Below are positions 1 through 7,406 of a DNA stretch of 64,000 bases, piece by piece. Source of the stretch: Arthrobacter sp. EPSL27. GTDB lineage: Bacteria > Actinomycetota > Actinomycetes > Actinomycetales > Micrococcaceae. Made by a program: the position numbers and the translations under genes. Position 1 is the stretch's first letter, and every line of letters starts with the position of its first letter. The notes under the pieces are model-generated. The model searched no databases. It saw only the letters and a list, made by a program, of their open reading frames with translations, and was not told the origin of the DNA. The stretch spans positions 313,090 through 377,089 of the forward strand of contig NZ_LNUT01000005.1 of NCBI RefSeq assembly GCF_001512305.1. The letters run 5' to 3'.

Positions 1-344
1 CCCCAGAGTGCGGAGATCACCAGGACGGTTTCATCGGCCTTGCGCTTCTGCGCCGGCGTCAGGGAGTCGTAGCCCAGCGCGTCGTACAGAACGCCGGAGT
101 AGACCTGGTGGGCGGGGGCGGCCGGCTCGGCGTGCAGCCGGGTGTTGCGGTCGACGTCGGCCTGCAGCGAGGGCCCCACGCCCAGGAGCGACAGCGCGTC
201 CTGGTGCGCACTGACCGTTCCGAGCCCGTCCAGCACCTTGGCGCGGCAGGCGTTCAGCGCGGGAAAGCTCAGGGCGGACCAGTCGATGGTGTCGCCGGCC
301 GTGGCGGGGGTCTTGCCTTCGGAGGGCGGGAGCAGAATCAGCAC
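1..344 (-). CDS. yaaA: YaaA/UPF0246 family peroxide-stress protein (C-terminus cut by window edge)
   Basis: The N-terminal 114 or so residues of a YaaA-family (DUF328) protein are present; the rest lies off the left end. The family start motif LLPPSEGKT is visible at residues 4-12. In Escherichia coli YaaA limits intracellular iron and oxidative DNA damage during peroxide stress and binds DNA; the same role here is inferred from family only. The start is GTG at 344. A TAAGAT hexamer six bases upstream of it, with no Shine-Dalgarno, suggests a leaderless transcript, and this start gives the expected family N-terminus directly. The gene lies just downstream of, and on the same strand as, the broken esterase. 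Confidence 0.85.
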   Translation of the reverse strand, partial: MLILLPPSEGKTPATAGDTIDWSALSFPALNACRAKVLDGLGTVSAHQDALSLLGVGPSLQADVDRNTRLHAEPAAPAHQVYSGVLYDALGYDSLTPAQKRKADETVLVISALW

Positions 345-407
345 CGGTCAATCTTAGCCGTGCGGTGTCCCCGTTCTCTGTGACTGCTGACCGGGCCCGG
401 GTGCAGC

Positions 408-1303
408 TCAGCCGAGGTGGCGGCCCAGGAAAGCCAGCACGTCGGGCAGGATCGAACGCCAGTAGCTGTCGTCGTGCCCGCCGGGCTGGAACCCGCCGTC
501 GACGGCGCCCGGCAGTCCGGCGCGGTAGTCCCGGACCGTGGCGGCCAGATCGTCCCCGGTGCCGCAGTCGATCCTCTTGGGCAGCGCCGCGAGGGCTGGC
601 CGGAGCGCGAACACATTGTGGGCAGCGAAGTCGGCCGGGCCGTCGAAGGCGCCTTCCAGCCGCGGATCATATGCCGCCCAGACCGCGGGACTCATGGCCG
701 CCACGGCCCGGACCCCGGGCAGCCTGCCCTGTGAGGCGAGCAGGAGGGCGCCGAAGCCTCCCATGGAAAGCCCGAACAGGCCGATCCTGCCGAGGTCGAA
801 CCCCAGCCGGCCGAGCTGCGGCGCGAATTCCTGCACCAGCATCGCCTGGGTGTCGGTACCGTCTGCCCGGCGGTGCCACCAGGTGTCGCCGCCGTCCACG
901 GCCGCCAGGGCAAACGGCGCGCCGCCCGCGGCGAGATGCCGCTCCAGGGCCTCAGCGCCAGCCAGGCCCTCCAACAGGACGGAGTGGTCGCCGCCGCGCC
1001 CGTGCAGGAACACCGCCACAGGCAGTTCGGGTTGCGCGCCGCCCGGCGGCAGGTCCGGCGCGGCCAGCGACCAGTGGGTGGCGGTCCCCGGACGGAAAGC
1101 GGAGACGAACTGGCCCGTGCTGGTGCGGACGGCCACAGCGGCGGCGGCGCCGAAACCGGGGCCGCCGCCGGGTTGGTGGGAGAGTCCGTCTCGACAGGGG
1201 TGAGCCCGGCCGTGCACGCCGTGAGCGCGGCCGTGCTCACCCCGGTCGAGACAGTTGCTGCCAGTTGCAGCAGCCGGCGCCGGGACAGGACGGACGGATC
1301 CAT
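408..1303 (-). pseudogene. Tat-exported lipoprotein esterase (alpha/beta hydrolase), frameshifted
   Basis: Two overlapping reading frames together make one secreted esterase. From ATG 1303 the first frame encodes a twin-arginine lipoprotein signal: SRRRLLQLA, a hydrophobic stretch, then the lipobox LTAC. About 45 residues in, near 1150-1175 in a GGC/GCC-rich run, this frame stops making sense, and the hydrolase continues in another frame down to 408. That second frame has an oxyanion-type HGRGG, the nucleophile elbow GLSMGG, and a late GGHDDSYW that supplies the catalytic histidine. The start is supported by TAAGAT-N6-ATG (leaderless pattern). A one-base loss in the GC-rich run, or a sequencing error, would explain the break. 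The hydrolase frame alone stays open upstream to 1568, but that part overlaps RNase P RNA and is not credible protein. Confidence 0.7.
1188..1252. repeat. Inverted repeat, 25-bp arms, inside the esterase signal-peptide region
   Basis: Arms 1188-1212 and 1228-1252 are reverse complements with two mismatches, separated by 15 bases. They begin and end with GTCTCGAC/GTCGAGAC. The repeat lies wholly within codons for the Tat signal and lipobox, so the transcript could form a strong hairpin about 50 bases from the start codon. It resembles the short dispersed palindromes common in high-GC actinobacterial genomes, but its copy number cannot be judged from this window. Confidence 0.7.
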
Positions 1304-1359
1304 GCCCCGATCTTAGGCCCGGCAGCCCGTCGTGTCGCAGGACGGGTCTGCGCTGACCG

Positions 1360-1365
1360 TAGAAT
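1360..1365 (+). promoter_or_regulatory. Probable -10 element of rnpB
   Basis: TAGAAT lies eight bases before the predicted 5' end of RNase P RNA at 1373, the spacing expected between a -10 hexamer and the transcription start. No good -35 box is seen. Confidence 0.55.
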
Positions 1366-1372
1366 GGACTGC

Positions 1373-1768
1373 GGATGGGTTGACCAGGCGGCCGCGCGTC
1401 ACGCAAGTGGCTCGAGGAACGTCCGGGCTCCGCAGGGCAGGGTGGTGGGTAACGCCCACTCGGGGTAACCCGCAGGCCAGTGCCACAGAGAACAGACCGC
1501 CTGCATGCGGCGCGTGCTTGCGCGCGCGGCAGGGCAGGTAAGGGTGAAACGGTGGTGTAAGAGACCACCAGCTTCCCGGGTGACCGGGAAGGCTAGGTAA
1601 ACCCCACCCGGAGCAAGGCCAGACAGGGCACGTTTGAGGGCTGCCCGCCCGAGTGCCCGGGTAGGCTGCTGGAGGGCGTCGGCAACGGCGTTCGTAGATG
1701 GATGGCCGCTACTCCCGCGCTGGTAACGGCGCGGGAACACAGAACCCGGCGTATCGGTCAACCCATCC
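1373..1768 (+). ncRNA. rnpB: RNase P RNA, bacterial type A
   Basis: This is the catalytic RNA that removes tRNA 5' leaders. The 5' end (GGATGGGTTGACC) pairs with the 3' end (GGTCAACCCATCC) to form helix P1. The conserved CR-I sequence GAGGAACGTCCGGGCTCC lies near 1413, and the conserved 3' block ACAGAACCCGGCGTA near 1738. Length (about 396 nt) fits a high-GC actinobacterial type A RNA. An intrinsic terminator follows at 1816-1837. Open frames crossing this region on either strand are spurious. Confidence 0.95.
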
Positions 1769-1815
1769 ACTCACTGAATCGTTGCGGCGGCAGCGCGGCG
1801 CCGCCGGCCTCCGAC

Positions 1816-1837
1816 AGCGGCCCTGCCGGCCGCTTTT
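1816..1837 (+). terminator. Intrinsic terminator of rnpB
   Basis: Stem AGCGGCC/GGCCGCT with a five-base loop, followed by TTT, lies 48 bases after the end of RNase P RNA. Confidence 0.6.
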
Positions 1838-1895
1838 CCGCCCCGCCGCCCGCCCACCGGCCTCCTCCCGCTGTGCGTCAGACCAAACTGATTGC

Positions 1896-1924
1896 TTGAC
1901 ATCCTTTCTACGGAACCAGAGACT
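1896..1924 (+). promoter_or_regulatory. Candidate promoter of the GMC oxidoreductase gene
   Basis: TTGACA (1896-1901), a 17-base spacer, and GAGACT (1919-1924) make a plausible sigma-A type promoter about 50 bases upstream of the ATG at 1977. Confidence 0.5.
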
Positions 1925-1976
1925 GCAGGGAACGCTTCAAGCAGCGGTGGATTTTGCGAACAGCATAGGAGCCAGA

Positions 1977-3587
1977 ATGCCGGATGACGCAGCATACGAC
2001 TATGTGATTGCCGGGGGCGGCAGCGGCGGCAGCGTTCTGGCCGGCAGGCTCAGCGAAGATCCCTCGGTCCGCGTCCTGCTGCTCGAAGCCGGCAGATCCG
2101 ACCGGCACCCCTTCATCCATGTCCCGGCAGGCTTCCCGAAGCTGAAAGGCAGCCCGTACCAGTGGGACTACGCCAGCATCCCGCAGCCGCACAGCAACGG
2201 CCGCCGCATACCCCTCACCCAGGGCCGCGTCCTGGGCGGCGGGGGCTCCATCAACTCGCAGGTCTTCACCCGCGGCGTCGCTGAGGACTACGACAGCTGG
2301 GTGACGGACTTCGGCTGTGAGGGCTGGTCCGCGTGCGAGGTGAACCAGTACTTTGTGCGCTCCGAATCGAACAGCCGGCTCTCGGCGCCGCACCACGGGA
2401 CCGACGGCCCGCTCGGTGTTTCCGACCCCCAGCGCCCGCACAAGCTGTCAGCGGCCTTCGTCAAGGCCGGCCAGGAGTTCGGGCTGCCGTACAACAGCGA
2501 CTTCAACGGCGCCGACCAGTACGGTGTGGGCTTCTACCAGACCACCACCAAGAACGGCCGCCGGTGCAGTGCGGCCGTGGCCTACCTCAAGCCCGCCCGG
2601 AAACGGCCCAACCTGACTGTCCGCGCCAACGTGACCGTCTCCAAGGTGATCATCAGGAACGGCCGGGCCGTCGGGATCCAGGCGATCGAAGGCGGAAGCG
2701 TGCGGACGTACAGCGCCAACCGCGAGGTGATCGTCTCGGCCGGTGCCTTCGGTTCGCCCAAGCTGCTGCAGCTCTCCGGCATCGGCGATCCGGCGGACCT
2801 GGCGGCTGCCGGGATCGAGACCGTCCATGCGCTGCCCGGCGTCGGCAAGAACCTGCATGACCATTGCGACGTCGACATTGTCTACGAACTCACGGACTAC
2901 CACAGCCTGGACCGGCTCAACCAGGTGCGGCCGGCCACCGTGCTGGCCGGCGTCGAGTACCTTGCCTTCCGGTCAGGACCTTTCGCCTCAAACCTGGTCG
3001 AGGCGGGCGGGTTCAGCTACGCCAACAAGGACGAGAAGAGCCCCGACCTGCAGTTCCACTTCCTGCCGGCCGCCCGGGTGGGAACGGCCGCCGAAGCGCT
3101 GAAGCCCGGGTTCGGGGCCACGCTGAACTCCTACTTCCTGCGTCCGCGCAGCCGGGGAACGGTCCGGCTCGCGTCCTCGGACCCCAGCAAGCCGCTGCTC
3201 ATCGACCCGAACTACCTTGCCGATGACTACGATCTTGAGATGTCCATCGCCGGGGTCAAGCAGAGCCGCGAGATCATGAGCCAGTCGTCCATGGCGTCGC
3301 TGGTCAAAGCGGAGCGCATCGGGGACGGCACACGCGTGGAAACCCGCGACGAGTACGTCAACTTCGTACGGTCCTACGGGCGGACCTCCTACCACCCGGT
3401 GGGCACCTGCGCCATGGGAACCACTGACCAGTCCGTCGTCTCGCCGCGCCTGAACGTCCATGGGCTTGAGGGCCTGCGCGTTGTCGACTCCTCGATCATG
3501 CCCCGCCTGGTCAGTGCCAACACGCAGGCGCCCACCATCATGATCGCGGAGAAGGCCGCGGACATGATCCTCGCCGACGCTAACTAG
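1977..3587 (+). CDS. GMC-family FAD-dependent oxidoreductase (choline/alcohol dehydrogenase-like)
   Basis: This is a 536-residue flavoprotein of the glucose-methanol-choline family. The Rossmann FAD-binding motif AGGGSGG lies at residues 12-18, the family signature GRVLGGGGSIN at about 83-93, and the C-terminal active-site segment YHPVGTCAMG near 472. The second conserved active-site position reads NTQAPT near the C-terminus, so an Asn pairs with the catalytic His. Members oxidise alcohols such as choline to aldehydes; the real substrate cannot be read from the sequence. ATG 1977 is chosen because AGGAG precedes it and the FAD motif follows directly; the frame is open further upstream only across rnpB. 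No betaine-aldehyde dehydrogenase or transporter lies beside it, which weakens a betA call. Confidence 0.85.
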   Translation: MPDDAAYDYVIAGGGSGGSVLAGRLSEDPSVRVLLLEAGRSDRHPFIHVPAGFPKLKGSPYQWDYASIPQPHSNGRRIPLTQGRVLGGGGSINSQVFTRGVAEDYDSWVTDFGCEGWSACEVNQYFVRSESNSRLSAPHHGTDGPLGVSDPQRPHKLSAAFVKAGQEFGLPYNSDFNGADQYGVGFYQTTTKNGRRCSAAVAYLKPARKRPNLTVRANVTVSKVIIRNGRAVGIQAIEGGSVRTYSANREVIVSAGAFGSPKLLQLSGIGDPADLAAAGIETVHALPGVGKNLHDHCDVDIVYELTDYHSLDRLNQVRPATVLAGVEYLAFRSGPFASNLVEAGGFSYANKDEKSPDLQFHFLPAARVGTAAEALKPGFGATLNSYFLRPRSRGTVRLASSDPSKPLLIDPNYLADDYDLEMSIAGVKQSREIMSQSSMASLVKAERIGDGTRVETRDEYVNFVRSYGRTSYHPVGTCAMGTTDQSVVSPRLNVHGLEGLRVVDSSIMPRLVSANTQAPTIMIAEKAADMILADAN

Positions 3588-3613
3588 AACGTTTCCCCTG
3601 AAGCCGGGGCGGA

Positions 3614-4450
3614 TCAGCGCGTTTCCAGCTGCTCCGCCAGCTCCCAAGGGGTGTCCGTGAAGATTCCGTCGGCACCGCCGGCCCGCAGCCGTGACGCGGT
3701 TGCCGCGTCGTTGACGGTGTAAGGCCACACGGTCAGGCCGGAGTCCTTCAGCCGGTGCAGGTACTCCGGGGTGATGCCCTTGTGCGGGCCCACATGCCCG
3801 ATCCCCGCCGCGGTGATCGACGCCGGATCGGGCTCGTCGCCGTTCCGAACGAGGTACAGCACCTGCAGGCCGTGCCCGGCCAGGGCCTGGGCTGCGGGGA
3901 AGCTGAAGGTCTGCACCACCACCTTCTCCTGGATGCCGCGCCGCAGGATGGACTGCGCAAAGGCAGCCAGGTCGATGGCGGGATCCTTCACCTCGGGGAC
4001 CAGGACGTTCCGGCCCCCGTACAGGTCCAGCATTTCCTCCCACGTGGTGGGCGTGCCCTCGGCGCCGCCCGACGGGTGCTTGATGCGGGCCGCAGCCCAC
4101 TGGGCCGGCGTAATGTCACCGGGACGTCCGGTGACTCCCGTCATGGTCCGTTCGGCGGCGTCGTCGTGCAGGGGGACAAGGGTCCCGTCCCGGAGCTGCC
4201 GCAGGTCCGTCTCGATGGGGAACTCCGTCTTGCTCACGGCCTCGAAGGCTTCCGCCGAGGACTCCGGGTAGACCAGTGCACCGCCGCGGTGCGCCACCAG
4301 GGTGAACCCGACCGCCGTCGGGATGCCGGGTCCGGGACCTGACGCCGGCGGCGGCACCGGAGACGGTGACCCCGCCGGCGTGCCCGCGCCCGTGGCCGCG
4401 CAGCCGGTGCACAGCACCACGGCAAGTACCAGGAACCCCATCTTGACCAT
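3614..4450 (-). CDS. Lipoprotein glycerophosphodiester phosphodiesterase (GDPD)
   Basis: A 278-residue exported enzyme predicted to cleave glycerophosphodiesters from phospholipid turnover to glycerol-3-phosphate and an alcohol. A lipoprotein signal ends in the lipobox LCTGC (Cys17), followed by a Pro/Ser/Gly linker to about residue 45. The GDPD catalytic start AHRGG lies at residues 53-57, the metal-binding ETDLRQLRDG near 79 and LHDD near 92, and a typical C-terminal half contains VWPYTVND and DGIFTD. ATG 4450 follows TAGGCT by six bases with no Shine-Dalgarno, so it is probably leaderless. It converges with the GMC gene and diverges from gap. Confidence 0.9.
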   Translation of the reverse strand: MVKMGFLVLAVVLCTGCAATGAGTPAGSPSPVPPPASGPGPGIPTAVGFTLVAHRGGALVYPESSAEAFEAVSKTEFPIETDLRQLRDGTLVPLHDDAAERTMTGVTGRPGDITPAQWAAARIKHPSGGAEGTPTTWEEMLDLYGGRNVLVPEVKDPAIDLAAFAQSILRRGIQEKVVVQTFSFPAAQALAGHGLQVLYLVRNGDEPDPASITAAGIGHVGPHKGITPEYLHRLKDSGLTVWPYTVNDAATASRLRAGGADGIFTDTPWELAEQLETR

Positions 4451-4527
4451 CGCCCCAGCCTAGCGGGGCAGGATCCGGTGTGAGTCATTTCACCCACCGC
4501 TGGGCACGGGCCCGGCCGGTCCGCCCG

Positions 4528-4533
4528 TAGAAT
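4528..4533 (+). promoter_or_regulatory. -10-like element upstream of the gap leader terminator
   Basis: TAGAAT at this position would start a transcript near 4541. That transcript would run into the intrinsic terminator at 4557-4593 before reaching gap. No convincing -35 is visible. Confidence 0.35.
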
Positions 4534-4556
4534 GGGTGGTGAACGTAGAAGTTCTG

Positions 4557-4593
4557 CCGCCGGGTCTGCGTTCGCAGCCGGCGGTTTTTCTTT
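4557..4593 (+). terminator. Intrinsic terminator inside the gap upstream region (attenuator or small-RNA end)
   Basis: Stem CCGCCGG/CCGGCGG is extended inward by CTGCG/CGCAG with a two-base bulge and a TT loop, then followed directly by TTTTTCTTT. It lies about 120 bases before the gap start and 107 bases from the start of the divergent GDPD gene. Further hairpins (TGCCGGA/TCCGGCA and CATACG/CGTATG) follow before the ribosome-binding site, so the leader is heavily structured. Confidence 0.65.
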
Positions 4594-4711
4594 GCTCGTC
4601 ACAGGCGCCCCGGGGTGGACCGAATCCCCGGCGCCGAGGTGCCGGATAACCTCCGGCAGCCGACTTCCGCATACGAGGGCGTATGTGGTGGATTTCTAGG
4701 AAGGTATTTCT

Positions 4712-6208
4712 GTGAGCCAGACGTCAGATTCTTGTCTTGATACGTGGATGGGCCGGGAGGCGCTCGCCGAGGCCATGATCCCGGTGATCGGCCGGCTGTA
4801 CCGTGAGAACAACGTGGTGACGTCCATCCATGGCCGCAGCCTGATCAACAAGTCCACCATGAACATCCTCAAGGCGCACCGCTTCGCCCGCCGGATGAGC
4901 AAGGAAGAACTGCGCCTCGAGGAGACCGCTCCTCTGCTGGACGCCCTGACCAAGCTGGACCTCGGCGCCGCGGCGATCGACATCGCCCGCCTCGCCGAGA
5001 AGTACCGGGTCGAAGGCGACGGCGCCAGCCTGGATGAGTTCCTCCGGAAGGAACTCGCCGAGGTTGTTGGCAAGCGCGGCGGCGACGACCGCACCAGCAC
5101 CGACGTCGTCCTCTATGGCTTCGGCCGCATCGGCCGACTTCTGGCCCGCCTCCTGATCGAAAAGGCCGGCGGCGGGCACGGCCTGCGGCTGCGCGCCATC
5201 GTGGTCCGCCGCGGATCGGACAACGACCTCGCCAAGCGCGCAAGCCTCCTGCGCCGCGACTCGGTCCACGGTTCCTTCGAAGGCACCATCAAGGTGGACA
5301 CCGAGAACGACACCATCACCGCCAACGGCGTCCAGATCCAGGTCATCTACTCGGACAACCCCGCGACCGTGGACTACACCGCCTACGGCATCCACGACGC
5401 CCTGGTTGTTGACAACACGGGACGCTGGCGCGACGCCAAGGGCCTGTCCCAGCACCTCCAGAGCAAGGGCGTTGCCCGCGTGCTGCTCACCGCTCCGGGC
5501 AAGGGCGAGCTGAAGAACATCGTGCACGGCATCAACCACACCGCGATCACCGATTCGGACACCATCGTCTCGGCCGCCTCCTGCACCACCAACGCCATCA
5601 CCCCGGTCCTGAAGGCCATCAACGACCGCTACGGCGTGGTCCATGGCCACGTGGAGACCGTGCACTCCTTCACGAACGACCAGAACCTCATCGACAACTT
5701 CCACAAGGGCGACCGCCGCGGCCGCTCCGCGGCGCTGAACATGGTCATCACCGAGACCGGCGCCGCCACCGCGGTGGCCAAGGCCCTGCCGGAGCTCCTG
5801 GGCAAGCTGTCCGGAAGCTCCATCCGGGTCCCCACCCCGGACGTGTCGCTGGCCATCCTGAACCTGAGCCTGGAAAACGGCACCACCAAGGACGAGGTCA
5901 ACGACTACCTGCGGGAAATGTCGCTGCACTCGGACCTCCGCAAGCAGATCGACTACATCGATTCGCCCGAGGTGGTCTCCACCGACTTCGTCGGCTCACG
6001 CCGCGCCGGCATTGTCGACGGCCTCGCCACCATCTCCAACGACAAGAACGTCATCCTCTACGTCTGGTACGACAACGAGTTCGGCTACAGCTGCCAGGTG
6101 GTCCGCGTGATGGAGGAAATGGCCGGCGTGAACCCGCCGTCGTTCCCCGCCAAGGACGCAGCCGCCACCCTGGAAGCTGCCGGCCTCCCCGTCGAGGTCA
6201 CGGCCTAA
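4712..6208 (+). CDS. gapB: Glyceraldehyde-3-phosphate dehydrogenase, long GapB type
   Basis: A 498-residue GAPDH that interconverts glyceraldehyde-3-phosphate and 1,3-bisphosphoglycerate. The first 130 residues or so are an N-terminal extension found in actinobacterial GapB/GapX proteins, which are near 480 residues instead of the usual 335. The NAD(P)-binding start is YGFGRIGR at about 134, the catalytic Cys is in ASCTTN near 291, the catalytic-pocket His is in HSFTNDQ, and the C-terminal WYDNEFGYS is intact. Corynebacterium GapB works mainly in gluconeogenesis with NADP; that direction is inferred here. GTG 4712 follows AGGAAGG at a good distance. A structured leader with an internal terminator precedes it. 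Confidence 0.9.
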   Translation: MSQTSDSCLDTWMGREALAEAMIPVIGRLYRENNVVTSIHGRSLINKSTMNILKAHRFARRMSKEELRLEETAPLLDALTKLDLGAAAIDIARLAEKYRVEGDGASLDEFLRKELAEVVGKRGGDDRTSTDVVLYGFGRIGRLLARLLIEKAGGGHGLRLRAIVVRRGSDNDLAKRASLLRRDSVHGSFEGTIKVDTENDTITANGVQIQVIYSDNPATVDYTAYGIHDALVVDNTGRWRDAKGLSQHLQSKGVARVLLTAPGKGELKNIVHGINHTAITDSDTIVSAASCTTNAITPVLKAINDRYGVVHGHVETVHSFTNDQNLIDNFHKGDRRGRSAALNMVITETGAATAVAKALPELLGKLSGSSIRVPTPDVSLAILNLSLENGTTKDEVNDYLREMSLHSDLRKQIDYIDSPEVVSTDFVGSRRAGIVDGLATISNDKNVILYVWYDNEFGYSCQVVRVMEEMAGVNPPSFPAKDAAATLEAAGLPVEVTA

Positions 6209-6240
6209 TACTCCGGCCCTGAAAGCTGTTCTGTTCTGTC

Positions 6241-6275
6241 TTTCCCGGCCGATACCTCTGGAATCGGCCGGGAAA
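6241..6275 (+). terminator. Hairpin downstream of gapB
   Basis: A perfect 13-bp stem TTTCCCGGCCGAT/ATCGGCCGGGAAA with a nine-base loop lies 33 bases after the gap stop. There is no U-tract, so it may act as a processing or L-shaped terminator. Confidence 0.5.
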
Positions 6276-6293
6276 GCGCACCACAATGGTGCA

Positions 6294-6503
6294 ATGGAAC
6301 AGAACCCGGCAGTGGAGCACGAAACCACCCTGGAACACGCGCTGGACGTCGCGCGGCACAACGTCAAGGAAGCCAAACGGCTGCTCGACGACGCCCGCGC
6401 CAAACATGCGGCCGGTGAGGTCGACGAGTCGCGGGTCCAGCAACTCGAATCGCTGATGGCCCTCGCCAACGAGGACCTGGTGCGCGTCACGAAAGAGAAC
6501 TGA
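6294..6503 (+). CDS. Small acidic helical protein, function unknown (69 aa)
   Basis: I do not recognise this family. The 69-residue product is charged, free of Cys and Trp, and looks like one or two amphipathic helices (heptad-like HALDVARHNVKEAKRLLDDA, then ESRVQQLESLMALANEDLV), so a coiled-coil or helical-hairpin is likely. A perfect palindrome GCACCA-CAA-TGGTGC (6278-6292) ends two bases before the ATG and there is no Shine-Dalgarno. CACAAT lies six bases before the ATG and could be a -10 of a leaderless transcript, with the palindrome as an overlapping operator. Codon use is typical of neighbours, supporting a real gene. Confidence 0.55.
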   Translation: MEQNPAVEHETTLEHALDVARHNVKEAKRLLDDARAKHAAGEVDESRVQQLESLMALANEDLVRVTKEN

Positions 6504-6569
6504 GGCGCACTCGTCCTCCACACTGTGGAGAACCCCGGCTGCACCGGGGGAGCGGCCTAGGCTTCAGGG

Positions 6570-6611
6570 GTGGAGAGTTTTGACTCCGTCCCGGAACTGG
6601 CATGTCGCTGA
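6570..6611 (+). CDS. Candidate leaderless leader peptide overlapping the HNH nuclease start
   Basis: A GTG at 6570 stands six bases after TAGGCT (6558-6563), the same arrangement seen at many gene starts here. It opens a 13-codon frame (MESFDSVPELACR) whose TGA at 6609-6611 lies just beyond the ATG (6602) of the secreted nuclease gene. The nuclease ATG has no good Shine-Dalgarno, so re-initiation or translational coupling from this short frame would make sense. It is inferred from spacing alone. Confidence 0.4.
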   Translation: MESFDSVPELACR

Positions 6612-7405
6612 CGTGGGCGGAGTTCCGGAAGGAACGACGGCGGTCCCGCCAGGCGTGGGCGCTGCTGGCTGCCGCTGCCCTCGCCGTTGTTGCGGGGCTC
6701 GGCTGGTTCTTCACCGCAGGCCAGTTCGACGCCGTCGGCCCGCCGGCAGACGGCCCCAGCGAGGCTCCCGTGCTTGCGCCCGGCTGGATGGACGCGGTCC
6801 TCTCCGTGCGGCCGGTCCCATCCGGGCCCGCAACGGCGCTGCTGGACGCGCTCCCGGTCAAAGGCCGTGCCGGCCGGGACAACTACGATCGCAGCGCCTT
6901 CGGCCAGGCGTGGCTGGACGTGGACCGCAACGGCTGCGACACGCGCAACGACATCCTCCGCCGCGACCTGGCGGACACCACGTTCACAACGGGGTCCCGC
7001 TGCCTGGTGGCCGCGGGATCGTTCCGGGAACCCTGCACCGGCCATGAGGCATCGTTCCGCCGGGGTGCCGAGAGCAGCGCGGCGGTGCAGATCGACCACG
7101 TCGTGGCGCTGGGGGATGCCTGGCAAAAGGGGGCCCAGCAGCTGACACCTGTGCAGCGCCAGCACCTGGCGAACGACCCGCTGAACCTGATCGCCGTCGA
7201 CGGCGACGCGAACCAGGACAAGGGTGCGTCCGACGCCGCCACCTGGCTGCCGCCGAACAAGAACTTCCGCTGCCACTACGTCGCCCGGCAGATCTCCGTC
7301 AAGGCGGCCTACGGCTTGTGGGTCACGCCGGCCGAGAGGGACGCCATGAAGCGCATCCTGGGGTCCTGCCCCGGACAGCAGACGGTGGGGGCTGCGGCGC
7401 GGTAG
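6602..7405 (+). CDS. Membrane-anchored or secreted HNH-family nuclease
   Basis: A 267-residue protein with one N-terminal membrane segment (residues about 19-37), so the body lies outside the cytoplasm. The nuclease domain is the GmrSD-C/DUF1524-like HNH type: NGCDTRNDIL near 118, the metal-binding IDHVVALGDAW near 164, and NDPLNLIAVDGDANQDKG near 197 with the Asn and Lys typical of the fold. Four Cys residues in the outer part may form disulfides. Such proteins are common in Arthrobacter and relatives and probably degrade extracellular DNA; the target is not known. The start lies inside a short leaderless-looking upstream frame, and the gene ends two bases from the convergent pfkB. Confidence 0.8.
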   Translation: MSLTWAEFRKERRRSRQAWALLAAAALAVVAGLGWFFTAGQFDAVGPPADGPSEAPVLAPGWMDAVLSVRPVPSGPATALLDALPVKGRAGRDNYDRSAFGQAWLDVDRNGCDTRNDILRRDLADTTFTTGSRCLVAAGSFREPCTGHEASFRRGAESSAAVQIDHVVALGDAWQKGAQQLTPVQRQHLANDPLNLIAVDGDANQDKGASDAATWLPPNKNFRCHYVARQISVKAAYGLWVTPAERDAMKRILGSCPGQQTVGAAAR

Positions 7406-7406
7406 G

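Noticed and set aside
1304-1568. N-terminal extension of the esterase frame
   Set aside because: It is antisense to RNase P RNA and has no protein-like features; the Tat signal in the other frame is the real N-terminus.
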